From contig NZ_FOCP01000025.1 in the NCBI RefSeq assembly GCF_900110145.1, positions 1 through 48,107 on the forward strand: a stretch of DNA of 48,107 nt, read 5' to 3'. The position numbers were made by a program, and so were the translations under genes. Positions within the stretch are counted from its first letter, which is position 1. Each line of letters opens with the position of its first letter. This DNA is from Nitrosomonas marina (lineage in GTDB: Bacteria; Pseudomonadota; Gammaproteobacteria; Burkholderiales; Nitrosomonadaceae). The notes below the pieces were generated by a model. The model saw only the letters and a list, made by a program, of their open reading frames with translations, was not told the origin of the DNA and made no database searches. Shown in pieces: positions 25,163 through 34,327 of this stretch.

Positions 25163-26167
25163 ATGCGTATTTATTTTCACTGCATCATTTGGAGCATTTT
25201 TTTTGCAGGCTGTGCCTCTGCTTCAATTCTGCCGGAACAAATAGCGGTTATTGTCAACAATAACGATAAAACAAGCCCGGAAATCGCTGATTACTATCAA
25301 CAAAAGCGCGCCATACCCGGTGAAAATATCATACGAGTTGGGTTCCCGGTTACTGGCTCAATGGGAAGCCATTTGTTCACTGCCTTAAGAGAAAAAATTT
25401 ACAGTCAAACACCTGAGCATGTTCAGTTTTATGTGCTTGCCTGGTCAAAACCTTTCAGAGTTGCCTGTATGTCGATTACCAGCGCGATGACATTCGGATT
25501 TGATCGCAAATACTGTGCACATGGCTGCACTCCGACCGAGACCAGTATGTATTTCAACTCGAACTCCTCGCGTCCTTTTGATGATTTCAATGTGCGCCCG
25601 ACCATGATGCTGGCAGGCAGCAGCGTGATGCAGATAAAAGCAATGATTGACAACGGCGTAAATTCTGATGGCACCTATCCAAAAGGTACGGCTTATCTTG
25701 TGAGTACAACAGATGCGGCGAGAAACGTACGTGCTTATGTGTATGAAAAGGTCAAATCCGCATTCGCCAGCCGTATCGATATCGAGATTATCAAAGCTGA
25801 TTCGCTAAGCGAAAAACAGGATGTGCTTTTTTATTTCACCGGCAAGACTGCTGTGGGTGCATTGGAAACCAATCGCTATCTGCCAGGTGCGATAGCGGAT
25901 CATTTGACTTCTTCTGGCGGCGTGTTGTTTGACGATCAGCAGATGAGCCTGCTGAAATGGCTCGATTCGGGGGTCACGGCCAGCTATGGTACGGTGACTG
26001 AACCTTGCGCCTTTCCCCAGAAGTTTCCGCACCCCGGTATTGTTATTGATCGTTATACACGCGGTGAATCACTGATAGAAGCCTATTGGAAAAGCGTAGC
26101 CTGGCCGGGACAGGGTTTGTTTGTCGGTGAGCCGATGGCGGCTCCCTATTACGACAGGCGCAATTGA
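25163..26167 (+). CDS. TIGR03790-family secreted protein
   Basis: About 334 residues. The signal peptide MRIYFHCIIWSIFFAGCASA is followed by LPEQIAVIVNNNDKTSPEIADYY, KRAIPGENIIRV and a C-terminal GQGLFVGEPMAAPY. These match my knowledge of TIGR03790, a family of unknown function found in genomes with exosortases. The start is uncertain: ATG 25163 begins the signal peptide, ATG 25133 and GTG 25121 are in frame, and none has a good ribosome site. It converges with the glycosyltransferase gene, the stops being 18 bp apart. Function unknown. Confidence 0.8.
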   Translation: MRIYFHCIIWSIFFAGCASASILPEQIAVIVNNNDKTSPEIADYYQQKRAIPGENIIRVGFPVTGSMGSHLFTALREKIYSQTPEHVQFYVLAWSKPFRVACMSITSAMTFGFDRKYCAHGCTPTETSMYFNSNSSRPFDDFNVRPTMMLAGSSVMQIKAMIDNGVNSDGTYPKGTAYLVSTTDAARNVRAYVYEKVKSAFASRIDIEIIKADSLSEKQDVLFYFTGKTAVGALETNRYLPGAIADHLTSSGGVLFDDQQMSLLKWLDSGVTASYGTVTEPCAFPQKFPHPGIVIDRYTRGESLIEAYWKSVAWPGQGLFVGEPMAAPYYDRRN

Positions 26168-26184
26168 AAAAATGAAGCTGTATT

Positions 26185-27291
26185 CTAGAAATGCTCGCAC
26201 AATAGTTGTTCGTATTGGGCGAGAATGCTTTCCCAGTTAAAACAAGTCAGGTGACGCATGCGGTTTTTTTGCCGCAGGGTTTGCAATAACCCTTTATTTT
26301 CCAGTATAAAATCCAGGGACTGTGCGCATTCATGCGTGTCCGAAAAATAATAATTGTTTTTTCCGGCTACCCAGCGGTTATAGCGGTTGTCATGTGCGAG
26401 TATCGGCATTCCGGCCCCCAGGGCTTCAACCAGAGACGGGTTTGTACCACCGACCTGATGACCATGTATATACAGATATGCATAAAATCGAAGCGCTTTC
26501 ACCATCCGCTGATCATAAATGGCACCTGGAAATTGAACTTCACTGCTGGCAGCAGCGAACACCTTGCTTCGGTATTTTGGATTTGCTTTATTGAAATTAC
26601 CGAGCACAACCAGTTTTATACCCCGTGATCGTTTGGAAAAAGCGGTCACTATTTCCAGAATCGAATTTTCTGGTTCAGGTCGGGCAATAACAATTGCATA
26701 TTGCTGTGGATGCAACTTTAATGTTGCCAGCAACTCATGGCTGGCGCTGTTAACACTCGGGGCGCCATAGGGAATCATCGTTATTTTGTCGGGATGGACA
26801 CGGGTTGCCAGGTGTTTCTGTATTTCGGGGTGATCGGCTATCAAGTGATCGCCAATCCAGCAGCCCGCTCGTTCGTTCAGATACAGCCACAACCTGGCTG
26901 GATAAGACCATTTTTTTCGTTGCCATTCAAGACCATCCATATTAATAATATTTTTTAAACCCAATACCCTGTAGATAATCCCAAAAATAGCGGTGTTGTA
27001 ACCCAGTGTCAGTATTCCGTCCCGGTGGCGTGCCGCGTGCCGCGTAGTTTTCCAATCGAAGGAAATGGTGCCAAACGCACCTTTGTAGCTAATTGGAAAA
27101 TGGACCAGTTTTATATCCTGCCATTTATCTTCGTATACCGGTCCATTTCCTTTCTCCTGACAATAAACTGTTACAGACCAGCCCTTCCGGGTTAGATACA
27201 GTGCCAGATGTTCTGCAAAAGTTTCAAAACCGCCGTGTTGTGCCGGTATTCCACGTGTCCCAAGAATTCTTATGGATTTCCTGGTTTTCAT
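26185..27291 (-). CDS. GT4 glycosyltransferase with DUF1972, rhamnosyltransferase-like
   Basis: 368 residues. The N-terminal LGTRGIPAQHGGFETFAEHL is the signature of DUF1972, found in beta-rhamnosyltransferases of capsule loci. The C-terminal GT-B half has HQVGGTNPSLVEALGAGMP, the sugar-nucleotide binding loop of GT4 enzymes. It would add a deoxyhexose (likely rhamnose) to the lipid-linked repeat unit in the cytoplasm. RmlA at 31037 would supply dTDP-sugar precursors, which fits. A ribosome-site-like TTGGAGG is not well placed, but TTATTATG at the start matches the family N-terminus. Confidence 0.88.
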   Translation of the reverse strand: MKTRKSIRILGTRGIPAQHGGFETFAEHLALYLTRKGWSVTVYCQEKGNGPVYEDKWQDIKLVHFPISYKGAFGTISFDWKTTRHAARHRDGILTLGYNTAIFGIIYRVLGLKNIINMDGLEWQRKKWSYPARLWLYLNERAGCWIGDHLIADHPEIQKHLATRVHPDKITMIPYGAPSVNSASHELLATLKLHPQQYAIVIARPEPENSILEIVTAFSKRSRGIKLVVLGNFNKANPKYRSKVFAAASSEVQFPGAIYDQRMVKALRFYAYLYIHGHQVGGTNPSLVEALGAGMPILAHDNRYNRWVAGKNNYYFSDTHECAQSLDFILENKGLLQTLRQKNRMRHLTCFNWESILAQYEQLLCEHF

Positions 27292-27622
27292 AATAATTGG
27301 AGGCTGTCAGTTGATATGGTTTTTACACACTTTTTATACACAATTAAGAGCTTTTAGAAGAAATAGCATAGTTATTTTACATGGCAAACGGAGCGTAATA
27401 TGTTCATTTATCCAAATCGAACGTTGTTTTATTAGCCTGCACTGAGTATTCCTGAAAAAAGAAAACTGCATCACTGGATCGAGATCTTTTTTAATTAAAG
27501 AAATCTGCAAAACTGTCGTGAAAACCATTCACAAACACTTATAAAGTTCAGATTAATCATTTTGATTATATGACATAGCTCAGCAGTAATTATAAAGCTG
27601 AGAAAGTGAAATAGCTTTTAAA
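27292..27622. other. Intergenic region upstream of riboswitch
   Basis: About 330 bp without a recognisable gene. A short inverted repeat, CTCAGC/GCTGAG (about 27579-27602), lies just before the riboswitch and may be part of its transcript. The promoter is probably here, but I cannot place it with confidence. Confidence 0.35.
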
Positions 27623-27700
27623 GGCAAACCAGTCGAAAGACTGGGGCGCAAAGTGAACGATCTAAAGGTAAAAGAATAACCAAGGATGGCGGCACTGCAA
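27623..27700 (+). ncRNA. Cyclic di-GMP-I (GEMM) riboswitch
   Basis: The aptamer pattern is clear: GGCAAACC, stem ACCAGUC/GACUGGG capped by the GAAA tetraloop, then GGCGCAAAG with the conserved A that stacks between the guanines, a third stem GAUCU...AGGAU containing GGU/ACC, and a closing ...CUGC that pairs with the 5' GCA. This is the class I c-di-GMP fold, although the usual CC after CAAAG is replaced by UG. It ends about 170 nt upstream of the secreted-protein gene at 27869, in the same direction. Whether the ligand is c-di-GMP or cGAMP is not settled from sequence alone. Confidence 0.8.
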
Positions 27701-27868
27701 AGATATTTACACATGTCACAGTTTTACTGACCGGATTAAGAATTGATCGCTGAAATTGCTTTAACTTTATGTATAAGGTAATGGTCGTTAATTCCTGTCA
27801 ATTCATAACTGATTCTAGATATGTAAAGAAACATCTTCCAGTCTTCCATCTACACAGGAGGACCCAGC

Positions 27869-28867
27869 ATGACCATTAATTATAAACCACCCGCTAACTA
27901 TCTGTTTTCATCTGGCGCCAGAAAATCAATGTACATAAAAGAAAGCCTGTACAGAAATTTTTGCATTAACGGCTCAATAGTTATTGCGTTGTGCACATTA
28001 TTCTTCATCAGCAATCACGCTTTTTCAAATATTATCGACGATATCAAAGCTGACATGTTGTTAAATGAGGCTGAATTGCTTGATGCACCGGTAAATGCAG
28101 GTTGGGCAAAAAGGGCCAATATTACAATGGGAGGTGCGCCCAGAGGTGATGCGACACCTTCCTGGTGGCAACCTAATGATAAATACTACAAATCCTCAGC
28201 TTACTGGCATGCAATAACGCCATGGTTTATTATTTATCCCGGAACAATGCATAATGCAAGCAATGTACGCGTTAAAATATCCGAGATAAAGCTATATATT
28301 CTAAAACGCAGTTCCAATACCTGGGAGCTTGTCAATACTGATGATGCCGACCCTACCTGGCAGTTTCATCAATCGTATATTTCATCGAGTACTGCTAGCC
28401 AGAAGGTAAACAAAAGAATTGAGCCTGACGGTAAAATATCCTTTAAACTCAATAAGGGATTAAATCCCATTCACGGTGGCATTCACAAATATGAAATTTA
28501 CGGACCGGATGTCAAAGCCGTCTACGCGCAATTAACGACAGAGCTGGTTCTTGATGATCCGGATAAGCGCGACGATCGTGTTGAAGCGCAATTACTGGTT
28601 AGTGTCGGTGCCGACTATTATCCGGACATGAATTTGCGGGTTAGAGATTTTACCGCGCCACACTATTGGGTTCCCGCCGTTGCAGCATCAAGGTTCGGTC
28701 TCGTAAAAAGAGATCCCAGAATTCACCATGTGGCAACGATCAGCCCTCCTGGTCCCATTAAAAACAACGGTTCAGTATTGTCCGATTCACTCAAGATTAT
28801 TCCTGTCACCGAATTTGAAGCCAATCCACCTTTGATAGAGTCGGAACTGGATCTCGACACATTGTAA
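27869..28867 (+). CDS. Secreted protein of unknown function under riboswitch control
   Basis: 332 residues; I do not recognise the family. The start is firm: AGGAGG lies 7 nt before the ATG. A long cytoplasmic N-terminus (about 30 residues) precedes a hydrophobic export segment (GSIVIALCTLFFISNHAFS). The body is rich in Asp, Tyr and Trp (WWQPNDKYYKSSAYWHAITPW is part of it: WHAITPWFIIYPG), with extended beta-like segments and KYEIYGPDVKAVYAQLTTEL. No catalytic motif or PEP-CTERM tail is seen. Expression is probably set by the GEMM riboswitch at 27623-27700, suggesting a surface or matrix role linked to cyclic di-GMP. Confidence 0.75.
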   Translation: MTINYKPPANYLFSSGARKSMYIKESLYRNFCINGSIVIALCTLFFISNHAFSNIIDDIKADMLLNEAELLDAPVNAGWAKRANITMGGAPRGDATPSWWQPNDKYYKSSAYWHAITPWFIIYPGTMHNASNVRVKISEIKLYILKRSSNTWELVNTDDADPTWQFHQSYISSSTASQKVNKRIEPDGKISFKLNKGLNPIHGGIHKYEIYGPDVKAVYAQLTTELVLDDPDKRDDRVEAQLLVSVGADYYPDMNLRVRDFTAPHYWVPAVAASRFGLVKRDPRIHHVATISPPGPIKNNGSVLSDSLKIIPVTEFEANPPLIESELDLDTL

Positions 28868-28892
28868 TATTTCAAACGCCATTTATAAAAAT

Positions 28893-28926
28893 CGCGTTCA
28901 ACTGGTCGTAATCATGTTCGAACGCG
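28893..28926 (+). terminator. Terminator after the riboswitch-controlled gene
   Basis: CGCGTTC, 20-nt loop, GAACGCG followed by TTTATTTT. Stem plus T-rich tail, 25 bp after the stop, fits an intrinsic terminator. Confidence 0.6.
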
Positions 28927-29011
28927 TTTATTTTGCCTATCAGTATGGACACTGCGAGCGCGTTAGACGGATGAATACAGATTAGTCGGCGTATTTCCAG
29001 ATTGATTCTTT

Positions 29012-29977
29012 TTAAGAAAAATATTTCTTGAAAGAATCAACAAAATGATCTATCTGATCAATATGCAAGGCATTGATGCCCGCAGCGCTTTTTCGACCAC
29101 CGCCTGATTCGAATTTTCGAGCCAGTTGATCAGCAGGCTTTGTTTTTCTGTTAAGAGGCGTGCGTATATTGACAGAGCAAATGGAGTCGGTATTTACAGT
29201 AATTACGGCATGCGCGCGGTCAGGATATTGACCCACCAGATCATTGATAAAAACACCATTGATACGACGGGCCCATTTTTCATTGCGAAACAGCATCACA
29301 GCCGAGTCTGCTGACTGATGTAAAAATGGGCTGGCTTTTGCTTTCGCAATGTCTTCTTTATAACCGTTGTCCAAAGTATTGTAAATTTCAGTGTCTTCAT
29401 GTATAAAATCAAAGGGGGAGTCATATTGCAGCAGATATTGATACAACTTGTCCGGGTGGTAGAACAGATCCGACAGGCTGTTGCCATAGCTGTTGTAGTT
29501 GATATACATACCGAGTCGCTGAAGTGAAGTCAGTGAATCCTGACTATAACCGGATGCCTGCCCAAGCTTCATACCCGCTGTATTCATGTTGTCACCGAAT
29601 GCTGCAACCAGTGCCCATGCCCGAAACAGGCCACCAATATGTTGATCAACAATCAGCCCTGTACAGATATCCGCTGATTGATCGTTGATAACCGTACTCA
29701 ATCTTGGGTGGTGCACGAGAGACCCACAATAATGATGATCAAAATATTCAATGGACGCCCCCTGATTTAACAACCGCTGCACATCCGTTCGGTTTCTATC
29801 AAAGGAAATGTCCAGCACGCTGATATGATCTTCCGATGTTCCATTAATACGTTTGAGCAGTTCGATGTCCCGCTTGACGCCGGTAACCAGTTGTGATTTT
29901 TGTGGATTGACTTTGCGCAGTTGTATCAGTGCACAAATGCCGTCAGCATCGCCGTTAAAGACATCGATATAATTCAT
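29012..29977 (-). CDS. DHH-family phosphoesterase
   Basis: 321 residues. NGDADGICA (8-16) carries the first metal-binding Asp pair, FDHHYCG (79-85) is the DHH motif, and GGGRKSAAGIN near 295 is the DHHA1 substrate-binding motif. This is the layout of NrnA-like enzymes, which degrade nanoRNA and dephosphorylate 3'-phosphoadenosine 5'-phosphate (pAp). It starts 7 bp after the stop of the APS kinase gene on the same strand, so the two are probably one operon. pAp is the by-product of sulfotransferases, so a pAp phosphatase role is a reasonable inference; c-di-nucleotide-derived or RNA substrates remain possible. Confidence 0.82.
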   Translation of the reverse strand: MNYIDVFNGDADGICALIQLRKVNPQKSQLVTGVKRDIELLKRINGTSEDHISVLDISFDRNRTDVQRLLNQGASIEYFDHHYCGSLVHHPRLSTVINDQSADICTGLIVDQHIGGLFRAWALVAAFGDNMNTAGMKLGQASGYSQDSLTSLQRLGMYINYNSYGNSLSDLFYHPDKLYQYLLQYDSPFDFIHEDTEIYNTLDNGYKEDIAKAKASPFLHQSADSAVMLFRNEKWARRINGVFINDLVGQYPDRAHAVITVNTDSICSVNIRTPLNRKTKPADQLARKFESGGGRKSAAGINALHIDQIDHFVDSFKKYFS

Positions 29978-29984
29978 TTCTTAT

Positions 29985-30902
29985 TTACAATTTTCTCAGT
30001 ATCGTTTCAACAGCAGCCTGTGGGGGTTGTAAAGATGTCTGGATATGAATTTCAGGTGATTCAGGCGGTTCATAAGGGCTGTCGATTCCGGTAAAATTCT
30101 TTAATAACCCACTACGTGCTTTTGCATACAAGCCTTTTACGTCACGGCGCTCGCACTCTTCAAGCGCGGTATCTATAAAAACCTCAATAAATTCATCCAC
30201 TGCAAACAATTCCCTTGCCATACGCCGTTCACTGCGAAACGGAGAAATAAAGCTGACCAGCACAATCAATCCCGCATCAACCATAAGTCTGGCAACTTCA
30301 GAAACGCGACGGATATTCTCGACACGGTCGGCCTCGGTAAAACCCAGGTCACGACACAGGCCATGCCGGATATTATCACCATCAAGCAGGTATGTATGCC
30401 TGTTTGCCTGATGTAGGTGTTTTTCCAGTAAATTGGCGATAGTTGATTTACCTGAGCCGGACAATCCGGTTAGCCAGACACACTTCGGCGTTTGTTGCTT
30501 CTGGACTGACCGGGCTGCTTTGTCAATTGTCAATTCCTGCCACTGCAGATTCGCAGCACGGCGCAAAGCAAAATCGATTGTTCCGGTAGCAACCTGTTCA
30601 CCTGTCAGCCATTCACTTAACAAAAAAATTAGTTTATTTCTGTTGTCCTTGCGCTCAAGTTTAAGTGGCTCTTCTGTATACAGATTGACACGGCCAGTTT
30701 CGTTAATATTTAATGTTCGGGCTGCCAGACGTGCCCCAGTAGCCACATCCATTCGGTATTTAATCGACGTGATTGTGGCTGCCGTTTTTTTACTGGAAAT
30801 ATCGATTCGGTATTGACGGCCCGGCACTAGTGGCTGCCTGCCGCTCCAGACGAGTTCGGCTTCAAATTGATTGGCTGTATCCGGATTGTATGTGATTTTC
30901 AT
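29985..30902 (-). CDS. cysC: APS kinase with CysN-type C-terminal barrel, no GTPase domain
   Basis: About 305 residues. Residues 10-125 match the C-terminal beta-barrel of the sulfate adenylyltransferase subunit CysN ([33 protein letters not shown]). The rest is a complete APS kinase: P-loop GLSGSGKST (146-154), [37 protein letters not shown] and [21 protein letters not shown]. Normal CysNC proteins also have an N-terminal GTPase; here it is absent and no CysN or CysD is upstream. The kinase makes PAPS from APS and ATP. The frame is open to 30956, but ATG 30902 starts the barrel. It is in an operon with the DHH phosphoesterase, near EPS genes and two sulfotransferases. Confidence 0.88.
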   Translation of the reverse strand: MKITYNPDTANQFEAELVWSGRQPLVPGRQYRIDISSKKTAATITSIKYRMDVATGARLAARTLNINETGRVNLYTEEPLKLERKDNRNKLIFLLSEWLTGEQVATGTIDFALRRAANLQWQELTIDKAARSVQKQQTPKCVWLTGLSGSGKSTIANLLEKHLHQANRHTYLLDGDNIRHGLCRDLGFTEADRVENIRRVSEVARLMVDAGLIVLVSFISPFRSERRMARELFAVDEFIEVFIDTALEECERRDVKGLYAKARSGLLKNFTGIDSPYEPPESPEIHIQTSLQPPQAAVETILRKL

Positions 30903-31036
30903 ATCAACCAGCGTACGACAGGACTGGCAATATTTACACTGTCCCCGTTGATACAATGTTTGTCGGCCTCATGTTGTACAGACATAAACCACGCCAGTTG
31001 AGTCGTTGATTTTAAAAGTGCAATTTTTGGCCAAAT

Positions 31037-31972
31037 TCAAATTTTTCGTTTCAACACCTGTAGCAGATATCGCCCATATCCATTGCCAGCCAGCCGCATT
31101 GCCAGTGTTTCTAGCTGCGACGCGTCTATCCAACCATGTTTATATGCAATTTCTTCAGGGCACGCGATCTTGAGTCCTTGTCGGTGTTCAATGGTGGCGA
31201 CAAAATGGCTTGCCTCCAGTAGAGATTCATGTGTCCCGGTATCAAGCCAGGCGTAGCCACGCCCCATCATTTCAACATGCAATTCTGCCTGTTCCAAGTA
31301 TATCCGGTTAACATCGGTAATTTCCAGTTCGCCGCGCCGGGATGGACGTATATTTTTTGCAAAATCTACGACTTGATGATCATAAAAATACAATCCGGTT
31401 ACCGCATAATTCGATTTTGGGTTCTTCGGTTTCTCTTCCAGGTTGATTGCCCTGCCTTCTGTATCAAATTCAACAACACCGTACCGCTCGGGGTCGTGCA
31501 CATGATACGCAAAAATGCTTGCACCAGATGGGCGATTCGTGGCGTTGAGAAGTAAATGATGCAAGTCGTGTCCATAGAAGATATTATCGCCCAGTACCAA
31601 TGCCGAATAGTCGTTGCCGATATACGGCTCACCGATTAAAAAAGCTTCGGCCAGTCCACCCGGTTTTGGCTGGATCGCATAATTGATGTTTAGTCCCCAC
31701 TGGTGTCCGTCTCCCAGTAATCGCTCGTAATGCGATATGTCCATCGGGGTTGAGATCACCAGCAGGTCGCGGATACCCGCAAGCATCAGCGTGCTGAGCG
31801 GGTAATACACCATGGGTTTGTCAAAAACCGGCAGTAATTGCTTTGAGGTTACCTGGGTTACTGGATAGAGTCGTGTACCCGAACCGCCAGCCAGCACAAT
31901 TCCTTTTCGCCGCCGCTGGCACGGTTGCGACCCGTTCGGCTGCGCATGTGTCGATTGTTTTATCTCAACCAT
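31037..31972 (-). CDS. rfbA: Glucose-1-phosphate thymidylyltransferase RmlA
   Basis: 311 residues. The nucleotide-binding [20 protein letters not shown], then [46 protein letters not shown] and [20 protein letters not shown] follow RmlA throughout. It makes dTDP-glucose, first step toward dTDP-rhamnose. About 20 extra residues precede the core. It is the most upstream gene of a minus-strand group with the APS kinase and DHH genes, though 134 bp separate it from the kinase start. RmlB, C and D are not in this window. Confidence 0.93.
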   Translation of the reverse strand: MVEIKQSTHAQPNGSQPCQRRRKGIVLAGGSGTRLYPVTQVTSKQLLPVFDKPMVYYPLSTLMLAGIRDLLVISTPMDISHYERLLGDGHQWGLNINYAIQPKPGGLAEAFLIGEPYIGNDYSALVLGDNIFYGHDLHHLLLNATNRPSGASIFAYHVHDPERYGVVEFDTEGRAINLEEKPKNPKSNYAVTGLYFYDHQVVDFAKNIRPSRRGELEITDVNRIYLEQAELHVEMMGRGYAWLDTGTHESLLEASHFVATIEHRQGLKIACPEEIAYKHGWIDASQLETLAMRLAGNGYGRYLLQVLKRKI

Positions 31973-32057
31973 TTTATTTGCTGTATAGAACCGTTTCTAA
32001 TTTTTTGATATGACAATAACCAGTTATTAAATGTAACAATAAAAACTACAGAGTAGT

Positions 32058-32103
32058 TGCGACATATTGTCGCATTGAAATACCCGCTGTAAGCAAAGAT
32101 AAT
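32058..32103 (+). promoter_or_regulatory. Perfect palindromic operator plus -10 box before the main EPS block
   Basis: TGCGACATATTGTCGCA (32058-32074) is a perfect palindrome apart from its centre and is the best copy in the window. TTGAAA follows directly as -35, and GATAAT (32098-32103) lies 23 nt downstream. It sits 340 bp before epsD on the plus strand, giving a long leader. It could also serve rfbA on the minus strand (TACATT at a similar distance). Confidence 0.68.
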
Positions 32104-32441
32104 AATACACTTCCAAAGTTCATCAGGTCATAATGCTGCCTGGCATTTGATAAATGGCAGTAGTCAGGCGCATTATTTCCGGCGTGGTAAATTCGATGAA
32201 TGTTGTCACAATAAACAGTTAATTTTGCGACCATGGTGTAGCAAGCAGTATATCAACTACCTGTAAAATGGGCATATACAGAAATATATGAAAATTTTGC
32301 AATACAATCTTTCAAAAATCGATGAAAATTTCAGCTGGCGCAGCGCCATCATGGTGTAATGATTGTTTTATCCGGGGCCATCTTGCGCCAGAGCCAAAAT
32401 TAACTTGTGTGTGCCTTGATAAACAGATTATTGATAACAAT
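32104..32441. other. Long leader region before epsD
   Basis: About 340 bp downstream of the palindrome promoter with no recognisable gene. The epsD frame is open in from 32322, but no ribosome site supports that start. No clear hairpin or riboswitch pattern is visible here. Confidence 0.35.
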
Positions 32442-33431
32442 ATGAATAAAAGATATTTTTATGACCTCAAAGTGTTCCTGCTCTATACGTTATTACTTGG
32501 CTGCTTCCTGTTTTTATCGGCGTGCGACAACCAGCCGGCCAGTGATGAACCCGGCCAGGCCCTGGTTCGTGTGGATGGTGAAGAAATAACTGTCATTCAG
32601 TTGAATGATGAATTGAACCGAGCCAGGGTCCAGCCTGACCAGATAGATCAGGCAAAGCAACAGTTACTTGAATCAATGATTGACCGCCAGCTAATGGTCG
32701 CTGAAGCCAAGCGCAATCAACTAGATCGTGCACCGAATGTTATGCGTGCTATAGAACGCGCCAAAATGCAAATTATCGCCCAATCTTACATGCAAACGAC
32801 TTTGAACCAAGTAAATGAACCTACAGACGCTGAAATCAGCCAGTTTCATAACGAACATCCAGAATTGTTTGCGAAACGGAGCAAATATCATCTGACATTT
32901 TTACGCTATCCGGTTAACGATCTGAATGACGAACTGAATGTTGCGATTAATTCAGCACAATCAATAAGTGAAGTCACGCAATTGCTGGACATGCATCAGA
33001 TTTCATATTTGCGAGATAAAATGACGCGTACCACGATGGATATGCCACCTCAAATGATTGCCCGGCTTCGAGAAGCCAAACAAGGAGAGTTGTTTCTTGT
33101 CAATGAGAACACAAATAATCTGTTGATATTTGTTGATAATGTAGAGAACAGTCCGGTATCAATCGACGATGTAAGATCGCAAATTTTTTCGCACTTACTG
33201 AATCAGAAGCGTCGCGAGGCAGCGAGGGCTGCAATTACGCAATTGCGTGCAGAAGCCGAGATTGATTACCTGCATGCACGCCAAGATACCAGCACTGAAA
33301 CCGAAGCTGAAGCTGATATGACAGTTCAATCCCTGTCTCCTCCGTTGATCTCTGAAAAAGACAATCATCTGCTGGAGGATACACTGTTGCAGAATGAATC
33401 AATTGAACGCGGTATTAGTGGCCTGAAATGA
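32442..33431 (+). CDS. epsD: EpsD-family peptidyl-prolyl cis-trans isomerase lipoprotein
   Basis: About 329 residues. The lipoprotein signal ends LFLSAC with Cys28. The body has SurA-like N-terminal helices (INLNDELNRARVQPDQ-type, LLESMIDRQLMVAEAKR) and a C-terminal segment matching parvulin-like domains (HLTFLRYPV), as in EpsD of exosortase-B EPS loci. It is periplasmic, anchored to a membrane, and would assist folding of secretion components. ATG 32442 begins the signal peptide; the upstream frame lacks a ribosome site. First gene of the main EPS block; epsE follows within 12 bp. Confidence 0.82.
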   Translation: MNKRYFYDLKVFLLYTLLLGCFLFLSACDNQPASDEPGQALVRVDGEEITVIQLNDELNRARVQPDQIDQAKQQLLESMIDRQLMVAEAKRNQLDRAPNVMRAIERAKMQIIAQSYMQTTLNQVNEPTDAEISQFHNEHPELFAKRSKYHLTFLRYPVNDLNDELNVAINSAQSISEVTQLLDMHQISYLRDKMTRTTMDMPPQMIARLREAKQGELFLVNENTNNLLIFVDNVENSPVSIDDVRSQIFSHLLNQKRREAARAAITQLRAEAEIDYLHARQDTSTETEAEADMTVQSLSPPLISEKDNHLLEDTLLQNESIERGISGLK

Positions 33432-33443
33432 TCATCTGAATTA

Positions 33444-34274
33444 ATGACAACTGATACGACGGTGAAAATGATAAAAATAATTTATTGGAGTCTGGCTTTG
33501 CTGCTGTATGGTTTGTCGATCGGTTTTAGTCATGCTGACTCAAAAAATATTAATACAAGCCAGTTCAGTTCGGGAGATATATTAAAAATCATTGTGTATG
33601 GGAATCCTGACCTGACACTTGAAACCAAAGTGAGCGAGTCAGGAAATATAACGTATCCTCTATTAGGAGAGATAACCATCGGGGGACTGTCACCGAATGC
33701 CGCCGAAAAAAAGATTGCTGATCTGCTGGAGCACCAGGGCTTTCTGAAAAAACCGCAGGTTACAATTCTGACCACTGCCCTGTATAACCAGCAGATTTCA
33801 GTACTCGGTCATGTCCGTAATCAGGGACGCTATACCATAGAAGGCCAGCGAAGTTTGACGGACGTGCTCGCCATGGCAGGTGGAGTCAGCCCGGAAGGCG
33901 GGAACATAGTAACGCTAATCCGTGCTGAAGATGGGCAGTTCATCAAAAAGGAAATAAACCTGCTTTCAATCTTTCAGTCGGGCGATATGAATTTGAATCC
34001 AGTCATATACGGTGGCGATCTAATTTATGTCGCTATTGCACCCCGTTTTTATATTTATGGTGAGGTGCAACGCCCGGGTTTCTACCGGCTGGAACCCAAC
34101 ATGACTGTTGTTCAGGCGCTTTCAACCGGTGGCGGACTTAATCAACGGGGTACAGAACGTGGTGTAAGGATTCAACGTCGCGATACCGATGGTACATTGC
34201 ACGTAATTAAAGTAAAGCCGGATGATTTGGTGCAGCCTGATGATGTTGTTTATATTCAGGAAAGTTTATTTTAA
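33444..34274 (+). CDS. epsE: Polysaccharide export protein EpsE (Wza family)
   Basis: 276 residues. The signal peptide (YWSLALLLYGLSIGFSHA) is followed by a Poly_export domain (FSSGDILKIIVYGNPDLTLETKVSESGNI shown in part: GDILKIIVYG, YPLLGEITIGGLSP) and two SLBB-type repeats (ISVLGHVRNQGRY, FYIYGEVQRPGFYRL). Wza-family proteins form the outer-membrane export pore. It has no lipobox, unlike classical Wza; EpsE proteins of exosortase loci often lack it. ATG 33444 is used; ATG 33468 also fits. It sits between epsD and epsF. Confidence 0.9.
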   Translation: MTTDTTVKMIKIIYWSLALLLYGLSIGFSHADSKNINTSQFSSGDILKIIVYGNPDLTLETKVSESGNITYPLLGEITIGGLSPNAAEKKIADLLEHQGFLKKPQVTILTTALYNQQISVLGHVRNQGRYTIEGQRSLTDVLAMAGGVSPEGGNIVTLIRAEDGQFIKKEINLLSIFQSGDMNLNPVIYGGDLIYVAIAPRFYIYGEVQRPGFYRLEPNMTVVQALSTGGGLNQRGTERGVRIQRRDTDGTLHVIKVKPDDLVQPDDVVYIQESLF

Positions 34275-34327
34275 ATGACAATTTATGTACGTGAGTATCA
34301 ATCTGTAAACCTTATCGAGTATTACAT

